Below, piece by piece: positions 42,246-51,420 of a stretch of DNA of 64,000 nucleotides (positions within the stretch are counted from its first letter, which is position 1; every line of letters starts with the position of its first letter). Origin of the DNA: Paractinoplanes brasiliensis (GTDB lineage Bacteria > Actinomycetota > Actinomycetes > Mycobacteriales > Micromonosporaceae); NCBI RefSeq assembly GCF_004362215.1, contig NZ_SNWR01000001.1, positions 5,190,001 to 5,254,000 of the forward strand, given 5' to 3'. Both the position numbers and the translations under genes were made by a program. The notes under the pieces were generated by a model, which searched no databases, was not told where the DNA came from, and was given only the letters and a program-made list of their open reading frames with translations.

Positions 42246-42893
42246 GTGAGACTCTTAGCCCTGGCCGGCCTCGGCGCCGCCGTACTCGCCCTGACGGCCT
42301 GTGAAAGCAACGAGTCCGTCTGGACCGCGCCGGGCACACCGCCCGCGTCCTCGGCAGCCTCGTCGGCCGGGCCCTCGGCGGCCCCCTCGGTGGTGCAGCC
42401 GGCCGCGTCCGAGGCGGCCCGGGTCGGCGCCTCCGGCAGCGGCTGCGAGCTGCCCGTGACGTTCGGGCTCGCCGAGTCGTACAAGCCCAAGGCGGTGAAG
42501 GTCGAAGCCGGGAGCGCGCTGGCCGAGCTCGCCGAACGCGGCCCGTTCACCATGGTCTGCGAGATCGACGCCAAACCGGCCGGCAACATCGGCTTCCTGC
42601 GGGTCTACACCGGCTCGTCCGACGACCTGCGGGCCGGTCTGACCGCGTTCGCCGGTGACGACGCCCAGGGGTTGCTCTTCCGCAACGTGCGGCTCGGCGC
42701 CCTGACCGGGTCCGAGGTGCGGTACAAGGCGAAAGACCCGGTCGAGGGAGCCCTGGAACAGGAGCGGGCCTTCGCCGTACGGGCCGGTTCCGACGTGGTC
42801 GTGGTGGCTCTGGACAGCTTCGACAGCGGGGAGCACCAGGCGATGCTCCCCGCGTACGAACTGGCGAAGGTCAGCCTGCGACCGGCAAGCTGA
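42246..42893 (+). CDS. Lipoprotein of unknown function
   Basis: 215 aa. Signal peptide with lipobox LALTAC (Cys19), an Ala/Ser/Pro-rich tether, then a compact alpha/beta domain with two cysteines (GCELPVTF, MVCEIDA) that could form a disulfide. GTG 42246 is preceded by TAGACT (42231-42236), so the transcript is probably leaderless. It converges on, and overlaps by 23 nt, the MFS gene on the other strand. No family recognised with certainty. Confidence 0.7.
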   Translation: MRLLALAGLGAAVLALTACESNESVWTAPGTPPASSAASSAGPSAAPSVVQPAASEAARVGASGSGCELPVTFGLAESYKPKAVKVEAGSALAELAERGPFTMVCEIDAKPAGNIGFLRVYTGSSDDLRAGLTAFAGDDAQGLLFRNVRLGALTGSEVRYKAKDPVEGALEQERAFAVRAGSDVVVVALDSFDSGEHQAMLPAYELAKVSLRPAS

Positions 42894-44067
42894 CCTCGGC
42901 CGGGCGTCGCGCGGTGGCCAGCGTGAACAGGGCCACCGCGGGCACCACGAACAGGCCCGCCACCGAGATGCCGGCCCCGACCGCCCGGCGCTGGGCCACG
43001 AACCCGGCCGGCGGGCCACCCGCCACCTGCCCGAGCGCGTCGGCCTGGGACACGATGGAGAACACCGTGGCCCGCGATTCGGGCGCCGTCGCCGAGACGA
43101 GCCACACGTTGAGCACCGGGCCGGCCGAGTCGCGCAGGAGGCGTACGCCCAGATAGAGCGCGACGGCCGTCCACCACTGGCCGGCGAACCCCAGGCCGAT
43201 CATCCCGGCCGCCGTGAGCGCCTGCACCACGGCCAGCGCCTGCCCGGCCCGGTGCGGACGGAGCACGTCGATCCAGCGTCCGGCCAGCCCCGTCACCACG
43301 ATCGAGCCCAGCGCGGCCACCATCGCCAGGCCGCCGAAGACCAGCTCGATCGGGTGGCCGCCGAGGAACGGGATCAGGAACGGCTGGCTCAGGCGGTCGA
43401 AGCCCTCGCTGCTCATGCCCGCGAACACCGTGCCGCCCAGGATCGCGGCCAGCACCGTGCTGCTGCGTACGGCCCGTACGCCGGCGGCGACCTGGCCACC
43501 CGAGGGCGCCTCGGCCGGGCTCCAATGGTTCTCGGTCATCAGCAGCGCGAGCGTGACACCGAGGGCCAGTGTGATGACCGCGCCCACGACGATCGGCAGC
43601 GCCGGCTCGATCGCGGTGAGCCCGACCGCGGCGACGATGCCGAACAGCGCGCCGGCCTGCGAGAACTGGCCGCCGCGAACGAACGCCCGGGTGACCCGTT
43701 CGGGTTCGATCTCGTCGGCGGCCCAGGCCTCCTCGGCGCCGTCGGCACAGACCGCGCCGATGGCCCAGATCACATTGGCAGCGAGAATCGCCCCGTACGT
43801 GGGGAACAGGCCCCAGACGAGCAGGCCGACGCCCATGAGCAGGTAGCCGGCGATGACCGACAGGCGGCGGCTGTACCGGTCGGCGATCACGCCGGTGGGC
43901 ACCTGCGCCACGAAACAGACGGCCTCCATCAGCGTGCCGACAAGCACAAGCTGAAGTGGCGACAGCCCGACGACGGTCGCCTGATAGATCAGGTTGAGGG
44001 TGAAGGCGGTGCGGGACGCGAACGACCCGACGCCGGAGATGAGCAGGTAGAGCCGATAGGCAGACAT
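42871..44067 (-). CDS. MFS transporter
   Basis: 398 aa with twelve predicted spans. The motif-A-like loop VPTGVIADRYSRRLSVIAGY lies between helices 2 and 3. PVLNVWLVSATAPESRATVFSI is typical of drug-efflux type major facilitator proteins of actinobacteria. Substrate unknown; efflux of a small molecule is the usual role. It stands alone, with its 3' end overlapping the lipoprotein gene. Confidence 0.85.
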   Translation of the reverse strand: MSAYRLYLLISGVGSFASRTAFTLNLIYQATVVGLSPLQLVLVGTLMEAVCFVAQVPTGVIADRYSRRLSVIAGYLLMGVGLLVWGLFPTYGAILAANVIWAIGAVCADGAEEAWAADEIEPERVTRAFVRGGQFSQAGALFGIVAAVGLTAIEPALPIVVGAVITLALGVTLALLMTENHWSPAEAPSGGQVAAGVRAVRSSTVLAAILGGTVFAGMSSEGFDRLSQPFLIPFLGGHPIELVFGGLAMVAALGSIVVTGLAGRWIDVLRPHRAGQALAVVQALTAAGMIGLGFAGQWWTAVALYLGVRLLRDSAGPVLNVWLVSATAPESRATVFSIVSQADALGQVAGGPPAGFVAQRRAVGAGISVAGLFVVPAVALFTLATARRPAEVSLPVAG

Positions 44068-44271
44068 GCGGAAGCGCTCCGGGATCGTGACGACCCGGTG
44101 CCGCGGGGTGTGGCGCTGCTGCTAAGGGGTCATCAGCCCGGCAGACGACACAGGGCACCGGTGAAGCGGACGATGCCGTGCGCAGTTGTCATGCCGCAGA
44201 TGATCGCGGAGCGGGCCCACGGGGTCAACCGAGATGCGGCGCCGCGTGCCACAGCCCGGCCGATGAAACGG

Positions 44272-46992
44272 TCAGCGCGCGGAAGCCGGGGCAGGGGTGG
44301 CTTCGCCTTCGAGGAAGAGACGGCCGGCTTCGGAGGCGGGGACCGGGCGGGAGAAGTAGTAGCCCTGGGCGAAGTGGCAACCCATCTCGCGCAGCGCCTC
44401 CAGTTGGCCGAACTCCTCGATGCCCTCGGCCACGGTGTCCATGCCGAGGCTCTTGCCGAGCTGCACGATCGTGTCGGCCAGCGCGGTGTCGTCGGTGAGG
44501 GCGCCCAGCCGTTCCACGAACGAGCGGTCGATCTTCAGCGTGTCGACCGGGAAGCGCCGCAGGTAGGCCAGCGACGAGTAACCGGTGCCGAAGTCGTCGA
44601 TGGCCAGCGTGACGCCGAGGGCCTTGAGGCGTACGAGCTGTTCGAGGTTGTCGTCGGTGTCGGTCATCAGCACGCTCTCGGTCATCTCGAGGCAGAGCTG
44701 GTTGGCCGGCATGCCGGTCTCGACGAGGATGCTCGAGACCACTTCGACCAGGTCGGCCCGGTCGAACTGGCGGACCGAGACGTTCACGGCCATCTTGATC
44801 GGGCGGTCCCCGGCTTCCCGGCTCCACGTGACGGCCTGGCGGCACGCCTCGCGCAGCACCCAGCGGCCCAGCGGCACGATCAGCCCGGTGGCCTCGGCGA
44901 TCGGGATGAACTCGGCCGGCGGGATCAGACCGCGTGTCGGGTGCTCCCAGCGGGCCAGCGCCTCGAACCCGATGACCTCGCTGGTGGCCAGGTCGATGGT
45001 GGGCTGGTAGTGCAGGTGCAACTGCTTGCGTTCCACCGCCAGGCGCAGGTCGGCCTCGAGTTCGAGCCGCGCGACCAGGCCCGACAGCATCTCGGGGTCG
45101 TAGCTGGCGTAGCCGCTGCCCCCGGCCGACTTCGCCTTGTACATGGCCAGGTCGGCGTTGCGCATGAGCTGTTCGGCGCCGTCGGTCTCGCCGCTTTCGA
45201 GCAGTCCGGCGGCGGCCAGGCCGATGCTGGCCTGTACGTGGAGGTTGCGGCTCTCGCTGGCGAACGGCTCCTCGAGCACGTCGATGATGCGCCGCGCCAC
45301 CCGTTCGGCCTCGGCGCCGTCGGCGGGCGCCTGGATGAGCACGGCGAACTCGTCGCCGCCGAACCGGGCGACCAGGTCGTCCTCGCGTACGGAGGCTCGC
45401 AGCCGGTCGGCCACCTGCACGAGCAACTGGTCGCCGGCCAGGTGGCCCAGGCTGTCGTTGACCTCCTTGAACCCGTCGAGGTCGAGGAAGAGCACTGTCA
45501 CCTCGTCGTCGTCCGGCTTGGTGCGCAGCGCCTCGGCGACCCGTTCGCGGAACAGCGCCCGGTTGGCCAGCTGGGTCAGCGCGTCGTGGTACGCCTCGTG
45601 CACGAGCTGGTCCTGCAGTTCCTTGCGTTCGCTGATGTCACGGGTGTTGAGCACCAGGCCGGCCACGCTGGGGTCGCTGAGCAGGTTCGTGATGGTCATC
45701 TCGGCCTGGCGCAGCCGCTTGTCGCGGTGCCGCACGGTCAGTTCGAGCACGGTGGTGGCGTACGGGCGGCCGGCGACCTGCCGCAGCGCCTGGGCGAGAC
45801 GGATGCCCGACTCGGGGTCGATCAGGTGGGTCAGGCGGCGGCCGGTCAGCGCGTGCGCCGGGTAGCCGAAGACGCGCTGCACCGACTCGCTCTGGTAGAG
45901 CACGTCGGCTTCGGGGCTCACCACGGTGACGACGTCGGAGCTGTGCTGCACGAGGGCGTGGAACCGCTGCTCGCTGGCGAACAGCTCGGCCGTGCGGGCG
46001 GCCACGCGGGCTTCGAGCGTACGGGTGAGGTTGCGGTTCTCGCGGAGGGTCAGCAGCTGCCGTCCCACCATGAGCAGGATCAGCGCCGAGCGGGTGTACG
46101 CGACGAACAGGTTGTTGTGCCCGGTCTTGGCGTACCAGACGACCGACGTGATCAGGGCCGCGAGCACCGCCACGTACGGGAGGAGGATTCCCACCGGTTG
46201 CCGGCTGTCCTCGTCGGTGGCGTCGTCGGTCTGCTTCACCGGCATGAGCGCGGCGAGCAGGATCAGCGAGAAGCCGGTGAACCAGCCGATGTCGGTGAGG
46301 CCACCCGTCCGGTACTCGCCGACCAGGTTGAGGTAGGCGTACGCGACGTCGGAGACAGCGAACGCCGCGATGCCGGCCCCGACCAGGGCGAGCTGACGGA
46401 ACGTGCGGCCGCTGCGGCGCTGCCGCGCGAGCATGTACAGCACCATGGTCACGATGACCACGTCGCCCAGCGGATAGGCGAGGCTGACGTAGAGGGCAAG
46501 TCCGGCCCGGCCGTCGGCGAGCAGCGGCACGATCACGAAGATCCACGCGATCAGCACGAGCGAGGTGGCGATCATCAGCCCGTCGAGGAGTGCGCGGATC
46601 CGGCCGGCCAGCGTTTGCACGTGGCTGGGCAGCACGAGCAACCCGAGCGGGGCCAGCACGACCATGCCCAGGTAGCCGATGTCGGCGTGCGAGGGCAGCG
46701 ACGCGTTCTGGCCCGTCAACGTGTAGACGCAGGCCGTCACCTGGCCCAGGCCCCAGCTGAGCACGCCGAGCCCGATCAGGGCCCAGCCCCAACGCCGGCG
46801 TCCGGTGAAGCGCCGGGCGGGGTGAACGCAGGCCACGGCGGCGGCGAGCGCGGCCAGGCAGAGGCCGAAGCCGGAGACGAGTCGAGCCAGGTCGGGACCG
46901 CCGATGCTGAACACGACCACGACGGCGAGGAGAACCGCGCCGACGACACCACACAAGCGGTACCAGTTGGCCGCGCGGGTGCTGGTTGCCAT
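44272..46992 (-). CDS. Membrane PAS-GGDEF-EAL cyclic-di-GMP protein
   Basis: 906 aa. About nine N-terminal membrane spans (residues 15-310) form an integral sensor, then a coiled region (TRTLEARVAARTAEL) and a PAS domain (about 340-455). The GGDEF domain has an intact RFGGDEFAVL active site. The EAL domain has EALARWEHP, MAVNVSVRQF, CLEMTES and DDFGTGYSSL, so both synthesis and breakdown of c-di-GMP look possible. ATG 46992 has GGGGAG upstream. It is divergent from the GH92 gene, with a 172-bp region holding two palindromes. Confidence 0.93.
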   Translation of the reverse strand: MATSTRAANWYRLCGVVGAVLLAVVVVFSIGGPDLARLVSGFGLCLAALAAAVACVHPARRFTGRRRWGWALIGLGVLSWGLGQVTACVYTLTGQNASLPSHADIGYLGMVVLAPLGLLVLPSHVQTLAGRIRALLDGLMIATSLVLIAWIFVIVPLLADGRAGLALYVSLAYPLGDVVIVTMVLYMLARQRRSGRTFRQLALVGAGIAAFAVSDVAYAYLNLVGEYRTGGLTDIGWFTGFSLILLAALMPVKQTDDATDEDSRQPVGILLPYVAVLAALITSVVWYAKTGHNNLFVAYTRSALILLMVGRQLLTLRENRNLTRTLEARVAARTAELFASEQRFHALVQHSSDVVTVVSPEADVLYQSESVQRVFGYPAHALTGRRLTHLIDPESGIRLAQALRQVAGRPYATTVLELTVRHRDKRLRQAEMTITNLLSDPSVAGLVLNTRDISERKELQDQLVHEAYHDALTQLANRALFRERVAEALRTKPDDDEVTVLFLDLDGFKEVNDSLGHLAGDQLLVQVADRLRASVREDDLVARFGGDEFAVLIQAPADGAEAERVARRIIDVLEEPFASESRNLHVQASIGLAAAGLLESGETDGAEQLMRNADLAMYKAKSAGGSGYASYDPEMLSGLVARLELEADLRLAVERKQLHLHYQPTIDLATSEVIGFEALARWEHPTRGLIPPAEFIPIAEATGLIVPLGRWVLREACRQAVTWSREAGDRPIKMAVNVSVRQFDRADLVEVVSSILVETGMPANQLCLEMTESVLMTDTDDNLEQLVRLKALGVTLAIDDFGTGYSSLAYLRRFPVDTLKIDRSFVERLGALTDDTALADTIVQLGKSLGMDTVAEGIEEFGQLEALREMGCHFAQGYYFSRPVPASEAGRLFLEGEATPAPASAR

Positions 46993-47095
46993 CAACGTCT
47001 CCCCAGATAGGTGGTCCCGCGGAAGATCGGGCCGGGCGGCACCGCCTTGAGGGGTTCGGCCGGGCACTGGGTTGCGAATCGGGTGCAGAACTCAT

Positions 47096-47107
47096 TGACG
47101 TACGTCA
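47096..47107. promoter_or_regulatory. 12-bp palindrome TGACGTACGTCA
   Basis: A perfect inverted repeat in the divergent promoter region of the GGDEF-EAL and GH92 genes, 8 bp from a second palindrome. Probably a regulator site; the family is unknown. Confidence 0.4.
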
Positions 47108-47115
47108 CTGCCGAG

Positions 47116-47129
47116 TGACAACGTTGTCA
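47116..47129. promoter_or_regulatory. LacI-family operator-like palindrome upstream of GH92
   Basis: TGACAACGTTGTCA is a perfect 14-bp palindrome with the central CG and flanking pattern of LacI/GalR operators. It lies 35 bp before the GH92 ATG, a place suited to repression in the absence of substrate. Confidence 0.55.
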
Positions 47130-47164
47130 AAGGCTGATCACGCCGGTCACGGGAGGTTCATCGA

Positions 47165-50100
47165 ATGCACTTCTTGCTCAGCGCCGTACTGCTGATCCCC
47201 GGGGTGGCCGCGCCCCAGGCCGAACCGGCGCCGGTCGACCTCGTACGGCCCTTCGTCGGCACCGAGAACTTCGGCAACACGTTCCCCGGGGCCGCCGCGC
47301 CCTTCGGGATGGTGCAGGTCAGCCCCGACACCGGCGGGCAGGGCGGATACGACTACAAGCAGTCGACGATCTACGGGTTCAGCCAGACGCACCTGTCCGG
47401 CGTCGGCTGCGGCGTGGCCGGCGAGCTGCCGATCATGCCGACCACCGGCGCGATCACCAGCGTCGACCCGAACGTCTACCGGTCGGCGTACAGCCACGAC
47501 GACGAGGAGGCCTCGCCGGGCCACTACCGGGTCGGGCTTTCCACGTACGGGATCGACGCCGAGCTCACCGCGACCGAGCGCACCGGCTGGCAGCGCTACA
47601 CGTTCCCCGCCACCGGCGCGGCGAACGTCCTGTTCAACACCGGCAAGGCCAACCAGTCGGTGTTCGACTCCGAGATCCACGTCGTCGACGACCGGACGAT
47701 CGAGGGCCGGGTGGAGGCGGGCAACTTCTGCGCCGGGCAGGACGACCACACGGTCTACTTCACCGCCTCCTTCGACCGGCCGTTCTCCGCGTACGGGACC
47801 TGGCGCGGATCGACGGTGACGGCGGGCAGCCGGGACGCGGCCGGGGCGGGCTCGAACGGGGCGTACGTGACGTTCGACGCGACCGCCGACCGCGATGTCG
47901 TCGTCAAGGTCGGGCTCTCCTACACCGGAGTGGCCGGGGCGCGGGCCAACCTCGCCGCGGAAACCAAGGACTACGACTTCACGGCGGTTCGCGACGCGCT
48001 GCGCGCCAAATGGGTCTCGACACTCGGCAAGGTCAAGATCGGCGGCGGCACGGGGGAGAGGCGCGCCGCGTTCTACACGGCCCTCTACCACTCGCTGCTG
48101 CACCCCAACCTGGCCGGCGACGTCGACGGGTCGTACGTGGGCTTCGACCGGGCCGTGCACAAGGCCGAGGGCTACACGCCGTACCAGAACTTCTCGCTGT
48201 GGGACACCTACCGCCCGCAGAACCAGCTGCTCGAACTGCTCACCCCCGAGGTGGCCCGGGACGTCGCCCTGAGCGTGCTGGCGATCGGCCGCGACGGCGG
48301 GTGGCTGCCCCGCTGGGCGCTCGTCAACAGCGAGACCAACATCATGACCGGCGATCCCGTCACCCCCTTCCTCGTCGAGGCGTGGTCCAAGGGCCTGCTC
48401 AAGGGCCACGAGCAGATCGCGTACGCCCTGCTGCGCGCGAACGCCCTCAGCGAGCCCCCGGCCGGGTCGCCCTACAACGGGCGTACGGGCATCAAGTACT
48501 ACAGCGACCGGGGGTACATCCCGTCCGGGCTGAAACTCGGCGCCGACTGTGTGCACAAGGGCGGCGACAACGACTGCGTGCACCCCGCCTCGGCCACGCT
48601 CGAGTACTCCGCGGCCGACGCGTCGCTCGCGCTCATGGCCGAAGGGCTGGGCAAGACCGCCGACGCGCGCCTGTTCGCGGCCCGGGGCCAGTGGTACCGC
48701 AACCTGTGGGACAGCTCGGCCAAGCAGTTCCGGCCGCGCGCCATCGACGGCACCTGGCTCACCCCGTACGACCCGGTGGCGGCGGCCCAGCAGTTCCACG
48801 AGGGCGGGGCCTACCAGTACCAGTGGCTCGCGCCGCAGGACCCCGCGGGACTGGTCGGGCTGATGGGCGGACGGCGGGCCACCGAGAAGCGGCTCGACGA
48901 CTTCTTCGCGTACGGGAAGCTCTTGAAGGACCCGGCGGGGACCGCGCGCACCGACTGGATCGCCGCGCCGTACGACTACTACGCCAAGGCGACCTACAAC
49001 CCGAACAACGAACCCGACCTGCTCGCGCCGTACATGTACCACTGGGCCGGCGCGCCCGCGAAGACCGCGACCGTGGTCCGCGCGGCGATGACCCTGTTCA
49101 CCACCGGCCCCGACGGCATGACCGGCAACGACGACCTGGGCACGATGAGCGCCTGGTACGTCTTCTCGTCGCTCGGCCTCTACCCGACGATGAGCGGCGC
49201 CAACTTCCTGGCCGTGTCCTCACCCCAGTTCCCGTCGGCCACCGTCTCGCTGGCTCGCGGCCGCACCCTGACGATCACCGCACCGGGCGCCTCGGACCAG
49301 AAGCGTTACATTCAGCGCGTACGGGTCAACGGGTCCTCGCTGACCCGGAACTGGGTGCCGTGGTCGGCGGTCGGCTCGGGCGGGACGATCGAGCACACGC
49401 TCGGCGCCACCCCGTCCGCGTGGGGCACCTCGGTCGCGGCCGAGCCACCGTCGGTCAACCAGGCCCCGCTCGACAACCGCACCCACCTGTCGGCCGCCGT
49501 CCGCCCGGCCACAGCTGCCGTCCCGCCCGGCGGCAGCGCCACGCTCACTGTCGACATCGTCGGCCAGGCACCCGGCGCCCTGAAACCCCGTGTGACGGCC
49601 ACCGCCCCGGCCGGCTTCCAGGTGGCTGTCCGGCAGCCCGGCACGATCGTGTCGAAGCACCTGCCCACCTCGGCCACGGCAACCGTCACCGTGACCGCCC
49701 CCGCCGGCGTCGCCCTGGGCAGCTATCCGCTGACGGTCGACGTCTCCGGGGTCAAGAAGACGGCCGACTTGGTGGTCACCACCCCGTCCACCTGCGCGTC
49801 GTCGATCTCCGGGCAGTGCGCGGTGGTGCTGTCGCCGACCCGCGACGGCACCGCCACCGTGGCCGCCTCCGACCAGGGCAACTTCGACGGCGTCGGGTGG
49901 AGCTACGACGCCGCCCTGCTGCCCGCCGCGGGCCCGGTGACGTGGGACGGGGTGACCTACAACGCACCCGACCCGACCGGCACGGCGGCCAACTTCACGG
50001 CGGCCACGGGCCGGACGCTGCTTGTGCCGCCCGGTTCGCACACGTCGGCCAACCTCGTGCTGACCAGCCACAACGGCCCGGTCGGCAGCTCGGTGACGAT

Positions 50101-50341
50101 CGGCTACACCGACGGCACGTACGCCTCCACGCCGGTGACCATCGCCGACTGGTGCGGATCGGCGGCGGGCACGACCGCTGTGCTCTCGATGCCGCACCGC
50201 ATCAAGGCCGGTCAGGGGGTGGACGGGCCCCCGGTCTCGCTCTTCGGCGTCCGGCTGCCGGTGGCCGAGGGCAAGCAGATCCGCTCGATCACCCTGCCGG
50301 ACGACGCCCGCGTCTACGTGTACGCGCTGACGCTGGCCTGA
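47165..50341 (+). CDS. Secreted GH92 alpha-mannosidase
   Basis: 1058 aa with a short signal peptide (FLLSAVLLIPGVAAPQA). The N-terminal beta-sandwich starts VDLVRPFVGTENFGNTFPGAAAPFGMVQ. The catalytic domain (about 280-720) has NFSLWDTYRPQNQLLELL, WLPRWAL, ATLEYSAADASLALMAEGL and GNDDLGTMSAWYVFSSLGLYP; the Asp pair of the last motif belongs to the calcium-dependent catalytic centre of this family. After about 770 there are an alpha-galactosidase NEW3-like domain (PGGSATLTVDIVGQAPG) and a terminal beta domain. It would release mannose from alpha-mannans or N-glycans outside the cell. Confidence 0.92.
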   Translation: MHFLLSAVLLIPGVAAPQAEPAPVDLVRPFVGTENFGNTFPGAAAPFGMVQVSPDTGGQGGYDYKQSTIYGFSQTHLSGVGCGVAGELPIMPTTGAITSVDPNVYRSAYSHDDEEASPGHYRVGLSTYGIDAELTATERTGWQRYTFPATGAANVLFNTGKANQSVFDSEIHVVDDRTIEGRVEAGNFCAGQDDHTVYFTASFDRPFSAYGTWRGSTVTAGSRDAAGAGSNGAYVTFDATADRDVVVKVGLSYTGVAGARANLAAETKDYDFTAVRDALRAKWVSTLGKVKIGGGTGERRAAFYTALYHSLLHPNLAGDVDGSYVGFDRAVHKAEGYTPYQNFSLWDTYRPQNQLLELLTPEVARDVALSVLAIGRDGGWLPRWALVNSETNIMTGDPVTPFLVEAWSKGLLKGHEQIAYALLRANALSEPPAGSPYNGRTGIKYYSDRGYIPSGLKLGADCVHKGGDNDCVHPASATLEYSAADASLALMAEGLGKTADARLFAARGQWYRNLWDSSAKQFRPRAIDGTWLTPYDPVAAAQQFHEGGAYQYQWLAPQDPAGLVGLMGGRRATEKRLDDFFAYGKLLKDPAGTARTDWIAAPYDYYAKATYNPNNEPDLLAPYMYHWAGAPAKTATVVRAAMTLFTTGPDGMTGNDDLGTMSAWYVFSSLGLYPTMSGANFLAVSSPQFPSATVSLARGRTLTITAPGASDQKRYIQRVRVNGSSLTRNWVPWSAVGSGGTIEHTLGATPSAWGTSVAAEPPSVNQAPLDNRTHLSAAVRPATAAVPPGGSATLTVDIVGQAPGALKPRVTATAPAGFQVAVRQPGTIVSKHLPTSATATVTVTAPAGVALGSYPLTVDVSGVKKTADLVVTTPSTCASSISGQCAVVLSPTRDGTATVAASDQGNFDGVGWSYDAALLPAAGPVTWDGVTYNAPDPTGTAANFTAATGRTLLVPPGSHTSANLVLTSHNGPVGSSVTIGYTDGTYASTPVTIADWCGSAAGTTAVLSMPHRIKAGQGVDGPPVSLFGVRLPVAEGKQIRSITLPDDARVYVYALTLA

Positions 50342-50528
50342 CCTGCTCGGGCATCCGGCCGGTCGCATTGCACCCGGGCGAGACCCCGGGCGAACGAGGA
50401 ACAAAGAACGGCGCCTGCTACCGGAATGTGGGCCAGTGCTCCGGCCGTCAGGCCGGGGGTGAAGGCCCGCTGCACCTGTGCACGGTTGCCGGTTCGTGCG
50501 CGCCTCCCTCTGCGCGTCCCCGCCCGGT

Positions 50529-51212
50529 TCAGGCTCGCCGGGCGGCGGCGAACGCGACGCTCAGCAGGCCGGCCCGGGTGCGCACCTGGTAGCGGCTGCG
50601 CCCCCGTTTCTCCACGGTTCCGGTCAGACCGGCGTACTTGCCCGTGCCGGTCAGCCGCACCCGGTCGCCCACGGCCACCAGCACCGGCGGTGCGTGCGTG
50701 GGCTCGGGTCGCGGGTTGAGCAGCCGGGCCAGCTCGGCCGTGTAGCGGGGGTCCATCGGCGCGGGCTGTCCGTGCCGGGTCCACTCGAAGCGGGCCGAGA
50801 CGTCGAACGTCTTCGAGCACTGCGGGCACGACCGCACCCGAATCGGGCGGCGATGCGCGGTGGTGCGATGCCCGGCCGGGCAGGTCCCGGTCCAGGCCCC
50901 GTCGACCTTCGGCGCGTCCGCGGGCAGGCACCGCCCACCGGTGTAGCCGATGCGCCGCGCGATGGTGCGCCACTTACGGTCGTGGCCGTGTCCCGCGCCG
51001 GCCAGCGCGTGGGCGATCTCATGCAGGATCGTCTGGGTGACCTGCTCGGCCCCGTACAGGCTCATCAGCGGCCGCGACAGAGCGATCTCGCGCCGATCCG
51101 ACCGGCATGCCCCGGCGCGGGTCTTGGCGTTGTCGAACACCAGCCGCCAGTCGTCGAGCCGATGCTGCTTCATCAACCCGGTGGCGAGCTCCTTGACGTC
51201 CCCGAGCTCCAA
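50529..51212 (-). CDS. SprT-like zinc metalloprotease-domain protein
   Basis: 227 aa from TTG 51212 (AAGGAG 8 nt upstream); the open frame extends to 51347 but the extra N-terminus is low-complexity. Core motif ILHEIAHALAGAGHGHDRKW gives the HExxH metal site and a downstream His. Two later Cys pairs (TCPAGH, SCPQC) form a zinc-ribbon-like segment, and the C-terminus (VAVGDRVRLTGTGKYAGLTG) resembles a KOW motif. The SprT family includes Spartan proteases acting on DNA-protein crosslinks; bacterial roles are little known. Confidence 0.82.
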   Translation of the reverse strand: MELGDVKELATGLMKQHRLDDWRLVFDNAKTRAGACRSDRREIALSRPLMSLYGAEQVTQTILHEIAHALAGAGHGHDRKWRTIARRIGYTGGRCLPADAPKVDGAWTGTCPAGHRTTAHRRPIRVRSCPQCSKTFDVSARFEWTRHGQPAPMDPRYTAELARLLNPRPEPTHAPPVLVAVGDRVRLTGTGKYAGLTGTVEKRGRSRYQVRTRAGLLSVAFAAARRA

Positions 51213-51267
51213 CCCGCGCACTCCTTGTCCCCGATGAGTCCGCCACCGATAGTGCCACGCGATCACG

Positions 51268-51420
51268 TCATTCCGGCCGGTGCTCCGTGGTGATGATGAT
51301 CTTGCCCGGGAACTCGTCCGCGGCGGCCTGGGCGTGGACCGCGGCAAGGTCGGCCGGCGCCGAACCTGCTTCCGTGAGCACCGTCAAGGCACTCGACGTC
51401 GCAGGTTCCGCCGTGATCAT
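51268..51420 (-). pseudogene. 50-residue ORF coupled to the XRE gene, probable oxidoreductase remnant
   Basis: Its ATG (51420) overlaps the TGA of the upstream XRE gene in an ATGA arrangement, so it can be translated. The second half, DLAAVHAQAAADEFPGKIIIT, resembles the C-terminal end of zinc-type quinone/alcohol oxidoreductases (usual form: EAHrxxExGxxxGKxVL). Such an enzyme often lies beside MmyB-type regulators. The rest of the fold is absent, which suggests an internal deletion. It could instead be an unrelated small protein. Confidence 0.4.

Noticed and set aside
43252..47010. 1252-codon open frame on the plus strand
   Set aside because: Lies antisense to the MFS and GGDEF-EAL genes. 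Its translation is Gly/Arg/Asp/His-rich without domains, a usual by-product of very high GC third positions.
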